The position numbers and the translations under genes were made by a program. From Acidimicrobiia bacterium (lineage in GTDB: Bacteria; Actinomycetota; Acidimicrobiia; Acidimicrobiales; Bin134), in NCBI GenBank assembly GCA_022822265.1, contig JAJECA010000060.1:1-64000 (forward strand): a DNA stretch of 64,000 nucleotides. The letters run 5' to 3'. The notes under the pieces are model-generated. The model worked only from the letters and a program-made list of their open reading frames with translations. It had not been told where the DNA came from and searched no databases. The stretch's first letter is position 1. Each line of letters starts with the position of its first letter. Shown one piece after another: positions 31,994-39,896 of this stretch.

Positions 31994-33370
31994 GTGGAGG
32001 TCGCAGACTCGATCCTCGATCTCATTGGAGACACTCCGTTGGTGCGGATGCCGCGCATCGCCGAGGGGGTGTCGTGTGAGGTGCTGGCCAAACTGGAGAT
32101 GCTCAACCCGGGCGGCAGCGTGAAGGATCGCCCCGCGGTGGCGATGATCGACGCGGCCGAGCGCGATGGGCTGCTGGAGCCGGGCGGGACCATCATCGAG
32201 CCCACCTCGGGAAACACCGGCGTGGGCCTCGCTCTGGTGGCCGCCCAGCGCGACTACCGCTGCATCTTCGTGATGACCGACAAGGTGAGCGACGAGAAAG
32301 TGCAGTTGCTGCGGGCTTACGGGGCCGAGGTGGTGGTGTGCCCGGTGGCGGTAGACCCTGAAGACCCCGACTCGTATTACTCCACCGCGGAGCGCTTGGT
32401 GGCCGAGACTCCCGGCGCCTACCGGCCCAACCAGTACTTCAACCAGGTGAATCCCCTGTCGCATGAGCTGACCACGGGGCCGGAGCTGTGGAAGCAGACC
32501 GGGGGGCGCATCACCCATTTTGTGGCCGGGGCGGGCACCGGCGGCACGCTCAACGGCGTGGGGCGCTTCCTCAAGCAGCAGAATCCCGCCATTCAGATCG
32601 TGGCCGGCGATCCGGAGGGCTCGGTGTTCAGCGGCGGGTCGGGCCGGCCCTATCTGGTGGAGGGGATCGGCGAGGATTTCTGGCCCGAGACTTACGATCC
32701 CGAAGTGGTCGACCGGGTGATCCCGATCTCCGACCAGGCCTCCTTTGACATGGCCCGGCTGGTGACCCGGCGGGAGGGGCTGCTAATTGGCGGATCGGGG
32801 GGCACCGCGGTGTGCGCTGCCTTGGAGGTGGCTCAAGTCTGCGGGCCCGACGATGTGGTGGTGGTGCTTCTGCCCGATGCCGGCCGGGGCTATCTGTCCA
32901 AGGTGTTCAACGACGACTGGATGGCGTCGTACGGATTCTTGATCGGGGAGCACCCCTGCGTGAAGGACGTGCTCGACGCCAAAGAGGGGGCGCTGCCCCC
33001 GCTGGTTTACGTAAAGCCCGAAGATCCCGTGAGCGAAGCCGTGACTCAGATGCGCGACCACGGGGTCAGCCAGCTGCCGGTTGCCAAAGGGGAGATGCCC
33101 TTGGCCGCCGCCGAGGTCATGGGGTCGGTGCACGAGCTCCAGCTCATGGAGTTGGCCTTCAACGGCGATCTGCTGGGCCAGCCGGTGGAGAGTGTGATGA
33201 GCCGGCCGCTGGAGCAGATCGGCGTCGGCGAGTCGGTGGCGCTGGCGGTGACCAAGCTGGAGCGGTCGCCGGCGCTTTTAGTGCTCGACGGTGGCCGCCC
33301 TCGGGCGGTGATGACCAGCACCGACGTGCTCAGCTTCTTGTCGTCGGGCTCGTCGGCCTCGGAGTCATGA
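31994..33370 (+). CDS. cbs: Cystathionine beta-synthase, PLP domain plus CBS pair
   Basis: 458 residues from GTG 31994 (ATG 31988 adds two). The PLP enzyme core has Lys44 in NPGGSVKDRPA, the substrate loop TSGNTGVGLAL, and the cofactor-phosphate glycines in AGAGTGGTLNG. Residues about 335-455 form two CBS motifs (VSEAVTQMRDHGVSQLPV and PALLVLDGGRPRAVMTSTDV), as in actinobacterial cystathionine beta-synthases. It condenses serine and homocysteine. Its stop overlaps the ATG of the gamma-synthase/lyase gene, giving a coupled transsulfuration pair. Confidence 0.92.
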   Translation: MEVADSILDLIGDTPLVRMPRIAEGVSCEVLAKLEMLNPGGSVKDRPAVAMIDAAERDGLLEPGGTIIEPTSGNTGVGLALVAAQRDYRCIFVMTDKVSDEKVQLLRAYGAEVVVCPVAVDPEDPDSYYSTAERLVAETPGAYRPNQYFNQVNPLSHELTTGPELWKQTGGRITHFVAGAGTGGTLNGVGRFLKQQNPAIQIVAGDPEGSVFSGGSGRPYLVEGIGEDFWPETYDPEVVDRVIPISDQASFDMARLVTRREGLLIGGSGGTAVCAALEVAQVCGPDDVVVVLLPDAGRGYLSKVFNDDWMASYGFLIGEHPCVKDVLDAKEGALPPLVYVKPEDPVSEAVTQMRDHGVSQLPVAKGEMPLAAAEVMGSVHELQLMELAFNGDLLGQPVESVMSRPLEQIGVGESVALAVTKLERSPALLVLDGGRPRAVMTSTDVLSFLSSGSSASES

Positions 33371-34521
33371 CCGGCTCCTCCTCCGACAACTGGGGATTCG
33401 ACACCCGGGCCATCCACGTCGGCCAAGAGCCCGATGAGGCCACCGGGGCGATCACCGTTCCCATCCACCTGGCCACCACCTTCGTGCAGACCGCACCGGG
33501 CCAGCATCAGGGCTTTGAGTACGCCCGCACATCCAACCCCACCCGGGTGGCGCTGGAGCGATGCGTGGCCGGGCTGGAGGGGGCCGAGCACGGAATGGCG
33601 TTCGCCAGCGGCATGGCTGCCGAGGATGCAATGGTGGGCATGATGCGCCCCGGCGACCATGTGGTGCTGGGGACCGACGCCTACGGAGGTACGTTCCGGC
33701 TCATCGCCCGGGTATACGGCGAGCGGGGCATCGAGTGGTCGGCGGTGGACTTGGCCGATCGGGACGCGTTGGCCGGGGCCATCCGCCCCGAGACTCGCCA
33801 AGTGTGGGTGGAGACCCCCACCAATCCCATGCTGACGGTGGTGGACATCGCCGCAGTGGCCGAAGTGGCCCATGCGTCGGGGGTCGACGTGGTGGTGGAC
33901 AACACATTCGCCACCCCTTACCTCCAGACCCCGCTTGAGCTCGGGGCCGATGTGGTAGTGCACTCCACCACCAAGTACCTGGGCGGCCACTCCGATGTGG
34001 TCGGGGGGTTCATCGCGGTGAACCGGGATGACTTGGCCGAGCGGCTGTCGTTCGTCCAGAACGCGGTGGGCGCGGTGCCCAGCCCGTTTGACTGCTACCT
34101 GCTGCTGCGGGGAGTCAAGACGCTGGGGGTGCGTATGGACCGCCACTGCGACAACGCCCAAGCGGTGGCCGATTTCTTGGTGCACCACCCTGCGGTCGAC
34201 CGGGTGCTCTTCCCCGGATTGCCAGATCACCCGGGACACGAGATAGCCGCTCAGCAGATGCGCCGCCCCGGCGGGATGGTGTCGTTCATCCATGGCGGCG
34301 GTGAGGCTGCCGCGGTGGCCGCGGTGAGCGCCACCAAGGTGTTCCGGCTGGCCGAGTCGCTGGGGGCGGTGGAGTCGCTCATCGAGCAGCCCTCCACCAT
34401 GACCCATCTGTCGGTGGCCGACTCTCCGCTGGCCGTGGACCCCGGGTTGGTGCGCTTGTCGGTCGGCATCGAGAGCATCGATGACTTGCTGGCCGATCTG
34501 GAGCAGGCCCTCGGCGCCTAG
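33367..34521 (+). CDS. Cystathionine gamma-synthase/gamma-lyase
   Basis: 384 residues of the Cys/Met-metabolism PLP family. The PLP lysine is Lys203 in HSTTKYLGGHSD, and DNTFATPYLQTPL and the YARTSNPTR segment (about residues 45-58) are typical. The synthase and lyase activities cannot be told apart by eye. Adjacency to cystathionine beta-synthase favours reverse transsulfuration (homocysteine to cysteine). The ATG at 33367 overlaps the preceding stop. A much longer upstream frame lies wholly over the CBS gene and is rejected. Confidence 0.92.
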   Translation: MTGSSSDNWGFDTRAIHVGQEPDEATGAITVPIHLATTFVQTAPGQHQGFEYARTSNPTRVALERCVAGLEGAEHGMAFASGMAAEDAMVGMMRPGDHVVLGTDAYGGTFRLIARVYGERGIEWSAVDLADRDALAGAIRPETRQVWVETPTNPMLTVVDIAAVAEVAHASGVDVVVDNTFATPYLQTPLELGADVVVHSTTKYLGGHSDVVGGFIAVNRDDLAERLSFVQNAVGAVPSPFDCYLLLRGVKTLGVRMDRHCDNAQAVADFLVHHPAVDRVLFPGLPDHPGHEIAAQQMRRPGGMVSFIHGGGEAAAVAAVSATKVFRLAESLGAVESLIEQPSTMTHLSVADSPLAVDPGLVRLSVGIESIDDLLADLEQALGA

Positions 34522-34526
34522 CCCCT

Positions 34527-35423
34527 TCAGTCCTGAAGCGACAGCAACTCGTCGGCCATAGCCTCGACTTCGGCCTCCCAGTCAGTTGGCTCGCCCAGCG
34601 GCATGACCACGAACTTTGAGGCGCCGGCCTCGATGAATGCCTCGATCTTGGGCCGCAGCTCTTCTCGGTTCGAAGCCACTAGGTCGCCGGGGTTCTTGTC
34701 GGGCTGACGCAGCTTGATGAGCTCGAGGAAGCGGTCGGGCAGCGGGCCGTCGGTGTAGGTCAAGAGCGCCCCGTAGTGCTCGGGGTCGATTTCCCTTTCG
34801 GCCTCGTCGGCGTGCTGTTTGATGGCGGCGATTCCGCCTCGCACGTCTTCGGGGGTGACGAAAGAGGGGAGCCAGCCGTCGCTTAGCCGGCCGACCCGGC
34901 GAAGCTCTGATGGGGCGATGCCCCCCATCCACACGTCTAAGGGTTGCTGGACCGGCTTGATGTCCACCCGGGCGGCGTCCAGATGGAAGCGGGGGCCGTG
35001 GTGCTCTACGACGTCTTCGGTCCACAGTCGGCGCATTAGGGGAAGGGCCTCATTGAACCAGGCCGCCCGGTCCATGCGGGCCACCCCGAAGGCCTGGTGC
35101 TCGGCCGTGTCGGCCACCCCGAGTCCGAAAGCGGGCAGCAGCCGGCCGTTGGAGATGCGATCGAGGCTGGCCATGGACTTGGCCAACAGCACCGGGTTGC
35201 GGCCGGGCAGCACCATCACGCTGGGACCGAACTTGAGATGGGTGGTTCGAGCGGCCGCGAAGGTCATGGCCACCACCGGGTCCAGAGCGGGACCGCTGGC
35301 CCGCTCGGCCACCCACAGCGAGTCGAATCCCAACCGCTCCAGTCCGTCGACCACTGCGCCGAACACCTCTGGGTCTCCCGATGCCGTCCCGCCTCCGACG
35401 CCGAAACCGATTCGGACTCTCAC
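34527..35423 (-). CDS. LLM-class F420-dependent oxidoreductase
   Basis: 298 residues. The start is GTG 35423 (VRVRIGFGVGG), which directly follows the stop of the RpiB-like gene with one base between them. Features are FDSLWVAERASGP, THLKFGPSVMVLPGRNPVLLA (about residues 60-80), SNGRLLPAFGLGVADTAEH and WMGGIAPSELRRVGRLSDGW. Members reduce or oxidise substrates with F420. It is last in a run containing an amidohydrolase and an RpiB-like protein. Substrate unknown. Confidence 0.85.
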   Translation of the reverse strand: MRVRIGFGVGGGTASGDPEVFGAVVDGLERLGFDSLWVAERASGPALDPVVAMTFAAARTTHLKFGPSVMVLPGRNPVLLAKSMASLDRISNGRLLPAFGLGVADTAEHQAFGVARMDRAAWFNEALPLMRRLWTEDVVEHHGPRFHLDAARVDIKPVQQPLDVWMGGIAPSELRRVGRLSDGWLPSFVTPEDVRGGIAAIKQHADEAEREIDPEHYGALLTYTDGPLPDRFLELIKLRQPDKNPGDLVASNREELRPKIEAFIEAGASKFVVMPLGEPTDWEAEVEAMADELLSLQD

Positions 35424-35424
35424 G

Positions 35425-35835
35425 TCAAGAGAGCTTGGCGATCTCGGAGGACTCGCCGGGGTCGGGATCGGTGGCCACAAAGGCGTCGAGCATCTCGCCG
35501 GCCACCTCCGAGGACACCAGGCGCAGGCTCATTGCCAACACGTTGGCATCGTTCCATTTGCGGGCGCCGCGGGCAGTCTCCGAGTCGGTACACAAGGCGG
35601 CCCGCACGCCGGGCACCTTGTTGGCCGCGATCGACACTCCGGTTCCCGTCCAGCAGCACACCACCCCGATGTCGGCGCGGCCGTCGACCACCGCCTCGCC
35701 GACCGCCCGACCGACGTCGGGCCACGGCGCTCCCTCCGGGGCGGCCGCCACCACGCTGTGTCCTCCGTCGGCCAGATGCCGTTTGACGGCGTCGGTCAGG
35801 GTGGTGGGCTCGTCGGTCCCGAAGGCAATCCGCAT
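35425..35835 (-). CDS. RpiB/LacAB-family sugar-phosphate isomerase with altered active site
   Basis: 136 residues from ATG 35835. The family stretch CCWTGTGVSIAANKVPGVRA is present with Cys61 at the catalytic position of E. coli RpiB Cys66. The usual Asp-His near the N-terminus is Asp8-Glu9, and the His of RxHND (E. coli His99) is Trp94 (ARKWNDANVLAMS). These changes suggest a substrate other than ribose 5-phosphate. It is tightly packed between an amidohydrolase gene (4 bp) and an LLM gene (1 bp), so the three proteins likely work together. Confidence 0.8.
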   Translation of the reverse strand: MRIAFGTDEPTTLTDAVKRHLADGGHSVVAAAPEGAPWPDVGRAVGEAVVDGRADIGVVCCWTGTGVSIAANKVPGVRAALCTDSETARGARKWNDANVLAMSLRLVSSEVAGEMLDAFVATDPDPGESSEIAKLS

Positions 35836-35839
35836 TCCG

Positions 35840-37006
35840 CTATCCCGAGAGGTCGGATGCGAGCAGGTCGAGGTCGAAGCCATACAGGGCGGCGCAGTTG
35901 TCCCTCACGATGAGCTGCTGCTCATCGGCGGGCACATCGGCCAGGGTCTCGGCCACCACCTCCCGGGAGCGGGGGAAGGTGGACTCGGTGTGGGGGTAGT
36001 CGGAGCCCCACATGAGCGTGTGGGTGCCGAAGGTGTCCCGCACCCGCACGCCCACCGCGTCCTCCTGGAAGCTCACAAAGCAGTTGGACGTGAAGTAGTG
36101 GCTGGGACGGGCGTCGGGATCGGCGAACCGGTGCCAGTCGCCCCGCAGCGGCCGGTCGGTGTAGCAGTAGTCCATCTGGAACAGCCAGAACGGAATCCAG
36201 CCCACCTCATGCTCCACTGAGCCTGCTTTGAGCTTGGGATGTCGTTCGAAAACGCCGGAGAAGATCATCTCGCCCAGCGACTTCCGCACGAAGTGGTCTT
36301 GCAGGTAGAACGCGGCCTCGGTCACAACCCGGACATCGTTCTTGGTCTGACCGCTGGCGCTGGCGAGGTGTCGACCGGTGGCCACGTGCATGGACAGGGG
36401 CACGTCGAGGTCGACGGCGGCCGACCAGAACGGCTCGTAGCGGGGGTGGTCGTAGCCCTGGCCCGCCGGGGGCATCACGCTGATCATTGCGCCCGACAAA
36501 CCGATGTTGCGACAGCGGGTCATCTCGGCGATGGCCTCGTCGACATCGTCCACGTTGATGAGGGCGATGCCCTTCAACCGCTGGGGGTCATAGGCGCAGA
36601 AATCGGCGATGAAATCGTTGTAGGCGGCCATGGTCACCGAGCACAGCTCGGAGTCGGGGATGCTGTAGGCCAGCAGAGCCTCGCTGGGGTATATCACTGA
36701 GGCGGCCACCCCGTCGGTGCGGTTGTCGGCGATGAACTTCTCCGGGTCGTAGGCCCCGGGGCGGACCTCGTCGAACGACGCCTCGATGCGGAGCTTGGTG
36801 GGGTCTTGGTCGAACCGGTTGCCGGCTTGGAAGCCCAGAAACGACATGGAGCGCTGCCCGTCGATGTACCACCAGTCGCCGCCCGGTTCGCGGCGCACTT
36901 GCGGTACCCGCTCGGCCATCGGCCCGGAGGTCACCCGCTCGGTCCAAAGGTCGGGCGGCTCGATGATGTGGGAGTCGGACGAGATCATCATGGCAGTGGG
37001 GCTCAT
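35840..37006 (-). CDS. Amidohydrolase-superfamily hydrolase (D-x-H type)
   Basis: 388 residues. The metal motif is D-S-H in MISSDSHIIEPPDLW. Further signature segments are GAMISVMPPAGQGYDHPRYEP, MHVATGRHLASASG, EHEVGWIPFWLFQMD and Asp in WGSDYPHTESTFPRS. Relatives decarboxylate or hydrolyse carboxylated aromatics and open-chain acids (ACMSD/LigW group). AAAGGAG lies upstream of the ATG. It heads the operon with the RpiB-like and LLM genes, about 21 bp behind the GMC oxidoreductase. Confidence 0.86.
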   Translation of the reverse strand: MSPTAMMISSDSHIIEPPDLWTERVTSGPMAERVPQVRREPGGDWWYIDGQRSMSFLGFQAGNRFDQDPTKLRIEASFDEVRPGAYDPEKFIADNRTDGVAASVIYPSEALLAYSIPDSELCSVTMAAYNDFIADFCAYDPQRLKGIALINVDDVDEAIAEMTRCRNIGLSGAMISVMPPAGQGYDHPRYEPFWSAAVDLDVPLSMHVATGRHLASASGQTKNDVRVVTEAAFYLQDHFVRKSLGEMIFSGVFERHPKLKAGSVEHEVGWIPFWLFQMDYCYTDRPLRGDWHRFADPDARPSHYFTSNCFVSFQEDAVGVRVRDTFGTHTLMWGSDYPHTESTFPRSREVVAETLADVPADEQQLIVRDNCAALYGFDLDLLASDLSG

Positions 37007-37027
37007 GGCGCTCCTTTTCTCAGACCT

Positions 37028-38602
37028 TCATTTCAGCATTTCGGCGGCCCGCTCGCCCACGGCGATGCAGGTGAGGTTGGTGTTGGCCCGGGGGATCATC
37101 GGGAGAATGGAGGCGTCGAACACCGACAGGCGGTCGATACCGTGGACCCGGCCGAAGTCGTCCACCACGTCGCCGGCGTCGGGGTCGGGTCCCATCCGGC
37201 AAGTGCCCGAGGCGTGGTACCAGGGAAAGCTGAACTGTCGGGCATAGTCGGCCAGGGCGTCGTCGTCGCCGTCGGCGAAGGCGGCCTCGTCGAGAACGGC
37301 CACCCGCTCGAATCGCTCCGACAGTGCCTCATGGGTGGCCAATCGGTGGCAGAGGCGCAATCCGGCGGTGAGCTGGGCGATGTCGTCCGGGCTGTCCAAG
37401 AGATTCAGGTCGATCACCGGCGGGTGCCCAGGGTCGGGTGACAGCACCCGCAGCCGCCCCCGGGATCGCGGGACCTGGATGCCGGCGCATATACCCCAGA
37501 TCAGCTCCGAGCCGCAGACCCCGGCCAGGGGCTCGTTCTGACTCAGGTCCCAGTGGTTCATCATGCCGATCTGCATGTCGTTGGTAACCGGGCTTTCCGG
37601 GGAGCTGTAGCGGATGAGCAGTTGGTGCTGCACCATGTCGGTGGTCACCGCTCCCTCGGGTGGGACCACGAAGATGAACGCCCCTACGTGCTCCATGAGG
37701 TTGGCGCCAACGCCAGGGAGGTTGACCACCGAGCGGATGCCCAAGGCCTCCAGGTCCCGCACCGGTCCGATGCCGGAGCGCATGAGCAGTGCGGGGGAGT
37801 TGAGCGCTCCCGCGCACACCACGATGTGGCGTCCTCGCACCTGCTCCAGGCTGCTGCCGTCCGGTGAAAAGGCCACCGCGGTGGCCCGATCCCTCTCAAT
37901 CACTATGTGGTGGGCATGGGCCCCGCCGATGGTGCGGAGGTTGGGCCGCCCGTCGGCGGGGCGGAGGTAGGCCATGGCGGTGGACACCCGCACTTTCTCC
38001 GATGCGGTTGGGAGCGACGAACTTGGCCACCTGGACCGGAGCCACTCGTCGTCTCCATCCACCACGTTCTGGGGCGACGGGCCGATGCCCTCCGACACGC
38101 CGTCGTTGTGGTCGTCCACCCACATCAACCCGTTGTCCTCGGCGGCGGCCTGAAGCTGCTGTTGGGGGGCGACCAGCTCATCCTTGGCCGCCCTTCGGAT
38201 GGGGATGGGGCCGCCGATTCCGTGGAGGTCGCCGCCTAGGGGATCGTCTTCCAGGCGGCGAAAGCAGGGGGCCATCGCGTCCCAGCTCCAGTTAGGGCTG
38301 GCCCAGGCGTCGTAGTCGCTGGGCATCCCCCTAAGGGCCACCCCTCCGTTCACTGCGGAGCCCCCGCCCAACGTCCGGCCCTGGGGGTAGGGGGCGGTGG
38401 CGTCGCCGGTGGTGCGGGCCTGGAATCCCCAATCGCGCCCGGTGTGGGAGAAGTCCACCGCACCCAGCCGGTCGGCATCGGGATCGGGCTCGATGGGCCC
38501 GGCTTCCAGCAGCAGCACCGAGGTGTCTGAGTTCTCCGACAGCCGTGCGGCCAGCACCGCGCCGGTGGAGCCCCCGCCGACGATCACGAAGTCGTAGATC
38601 AT
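37028..38602 (-). CDS. GMC-family FAD-dependent oxidoreductase
   Basis: 524 residues. The ADP-binding motif is FVIVGGGSTGAVLAARLSE with E near VLLLEAG. The GMC signature segment is GRTLGGGSAVNGGVALRG (about residues 75-92). The catalytic His lies in FPWYHASGTCRMG near the C-terminus. Enzymes of this family oxidise alcohols using FAD and oxygen or another acceptor (choline, glucose or long-chain alcohol types). It lies 16 bp after the amidohydrolase at 38619 and leads into the next amidohydrolase operon. Its substrate cannot be read. Confidence 0.9.
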   Translation of the reverse strand: MIYDFVIVGGGSTGAVLAARLSENSDTSVLLLEAGPIEPDPDADRLGAVDFSHTGRDWGFQARTTGDATAPYPQGRTLGGGSAVNGGVALRGMPSDYDAWASPNWSWDAMAPCFRRLEDDPLGGDLHGIGGPIPIRRAAKDELVAPQQQLQAAAEDNGLMWVDDHNDGVSEGIGPSPQNVVDGDDEWLRSRWPSSSLPTASEKVRVSTAMAYLRPADGRPNLRTIGGAHAHHIVIERDRATAVAFSPDGSSLEQVRGRHIVVCAGALNSPALLMRSGIGPVRDLEALGIRSVVNLPGVGANLMEHVGAFIFVVPPEGAVTTDMVQHQLLIRYSSPESPVTNDMQIGMMNHWDLSQNEPLAGVCGSELIWGICAGIQVPRSRGRLRVLSPDPGHPPVIDLNLLDSPDDIAQLTAGLRLCHRLATHEALSERFERVAVLDEAAFADGDDDALADYARQFSFPWYHASGTCRMGPDPDAGDVVDDFGRVHGIDRLSVFDASILPMIPRANTNLTCIAVGERAAEMLK

Positions 38603-38618
38603 GAGCCGGGCTCAATCA

Positions 38619-39821
38619 CTACTGATCGAAGGGCAGGTGGAGCATCTTGATGGCGTTGCCGCGCATGATCTTGTAGATCACCTCGTCAGACAGTCCCTCG
38701 CACAGCTTCTCGGCCACCTCCTTGGTGTGGGGCCAAGAGCTGTCGTTGTGGGGGTAGTCGGTTTCGAAGGTCACGTTGTCGGCGCCGATGGCCTCGATGT
38801 TGGCCAGTCCGTGGTGGTCGTCGAAGAAGCACCCGTACACGTGGTCGGTGAAATACGTGCTGGGCCGCTCGGGAATCACCCCCCATACACCGTTCCACCC
38901 CCGGTTCTGCTCCCACACCACGTCGGCCCGTTCCAATATGTAGGGAATCCAGCCGATCTGCCCCTCGCTGTAGGCGATTTTGATCTCGGGGTAGCGGATG
39001 AACACGCCGGAGAAGAGCCAGTCGGCCAGCGATCCCATGGCGTTGTTGAACGTGAGCGTGGACATCACCGCGGGCGGGGCATCGGCCGAGGTGGACGGCA
39101 TGCGCGAGCCCGACCCGATATGCATGCACACCACGGTGTCGGTTTCCTCGCAGGCGGCGAAGAACGGTTCCCAGTGGCCTTCGGCATCGTGGATCGACGG
39201 CAGCTCGAGGTTGGTGGGCAGCTCTGTGAACGAGACGGCGTGCGCACCCCGCTCAGCGTTGCGGCGGACTTCGGCGGCGGCCAGGTGTGGGTCCCATAGC
39301 GGGATCAGCGGCAGGGGGATCAGCCGGCCGTCGGTGTCGGCGCACCACTCCTCGATCATCCAGTCGTTGTAGGCCTGCACGCACAGCAGGGCCAGATCTC
39401 TGTCTTGCGCCTCTAAGAACGTCTGGCCGCAGAACCGGGGGAACATCGGAAAGCACATGGCGGCTTCGACGTGGTTGATGTCCATGTCCTCGAGTCGGGC
39501 CTGTTGCTGCCAGCAACCGGGGAGGATGTCGTCGTAGGTGATCGGCTGAGGACCGAGATCGTCTTTGGGGTAGCCCGACGCGGCGCTGAGCCGGATAAGG
39601 GGCTGCTTGAGGTCCTCATATAGCCAGGAGTCGATCGTTCGCTCCACATCGCTGTCCACCCACTCCGGCATGTGATTGATGATCGCCCGGTCTTTGAAGA
39701 GCTTTTCCCGCACCACCCGGGGCCCGACGTCGGCGTACTTGCGGGGCAGGCGGTCGGTCCACAGAGTGGGCGGTTCCACAATGTGGTCATCCACCGAGAT
39801 GATTTTGGGGATCTCCGGCAT
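38619..39821 (-). CDS. Amidohydrolase-superfamily hydrolase (D-x-H type)
   Basis: 400 residues from ATG 39821. The metal motif is D-D-H in IISVDDHIVEPPTLW. Later segments are MHIGSGSRMPSTSADAP, YSEGQIGWIPYILERAD, and Asp in FETDYPHNDSSWPHT. The 870-residue frame running farther upstream crosses the divergent deacylase gene and is not real. TACGCT lies 6 nt before the ATG (39833-39828), so the transcript is probably leaderless. It shares a 75-bp divergent region with the deacylase at 39897. Paralogue of 35840 and 22341. Confidence 0.86.
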   Translation of the reverse strand: MPEIPKIISVDDHIVEPPTLWTDRLPRKYADVGPRVVREKLFKDRAIINHMPEWVDSDVERTIDSWLYEDLKQPLIRLSAASGYPKDDLGPQPITYDDILPGCWQQQARLEDMDINHVEAAMCFPMFPRFCGQTFLEAQDRDLALLCVQAYNDWMIEEWCADTDGRLIPLPLIPLWDPHLAAAEVRRNAERGAHAVSFTELPTNLELPSIHDAEGHWEPFFAACEETDTVVCMHIGSGSRMPSTSADAPPAVMSTLTFNNAMGSLADWLFSGVFIRYPEIKIAYSEGQIGWIPYILERADVVWEQNRGWNGVWGVIPERPSTYFTDHVYGCFFDDHHGLANIEAIGADNVTFETDYPHNDSSWPHTKEVAEKLCEGLSDEVIYKIMRGNAIKMLHLPFDQ

Positions 39822-39827
39822 GGGTGG

Positions 39828-39833
39828 AGCGTA
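39828..39833 (-). promoter_or_regulatory. -10 element TACGCT of a leaderless gene
   Basis: Read on the minus strand, it ends 6 nt before ATG 39821, which fixes that start. Confidence 0.45.
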
Positions 39834-39884
39834 CTCTTGGCGCTGCGCCCAGAGCCTGCTGGGGATCATGCCGCTGTGCGCTAC

Positions 39885-39890
39885 TAGCCT
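39885..39890 (+). promoter_or_regulatory. -10 element TAGCCT of a leaderless gene
   Basis: TAGCCT ends 6 nt before ATG 39897 and there is no ribosome-binding site. It is separate from the opposing promoter at 39828-39833. Confidence 0.45.
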
Positions 39891-39896
39891 GTCGCC

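Noticed and set aside
32812-33366. Upstream extension of the cystathionine gamma-synthase frame
   Set aside because: It overlaps the CBS gene completely, and ATG 33367 overlaps its stop as expected in an operon.
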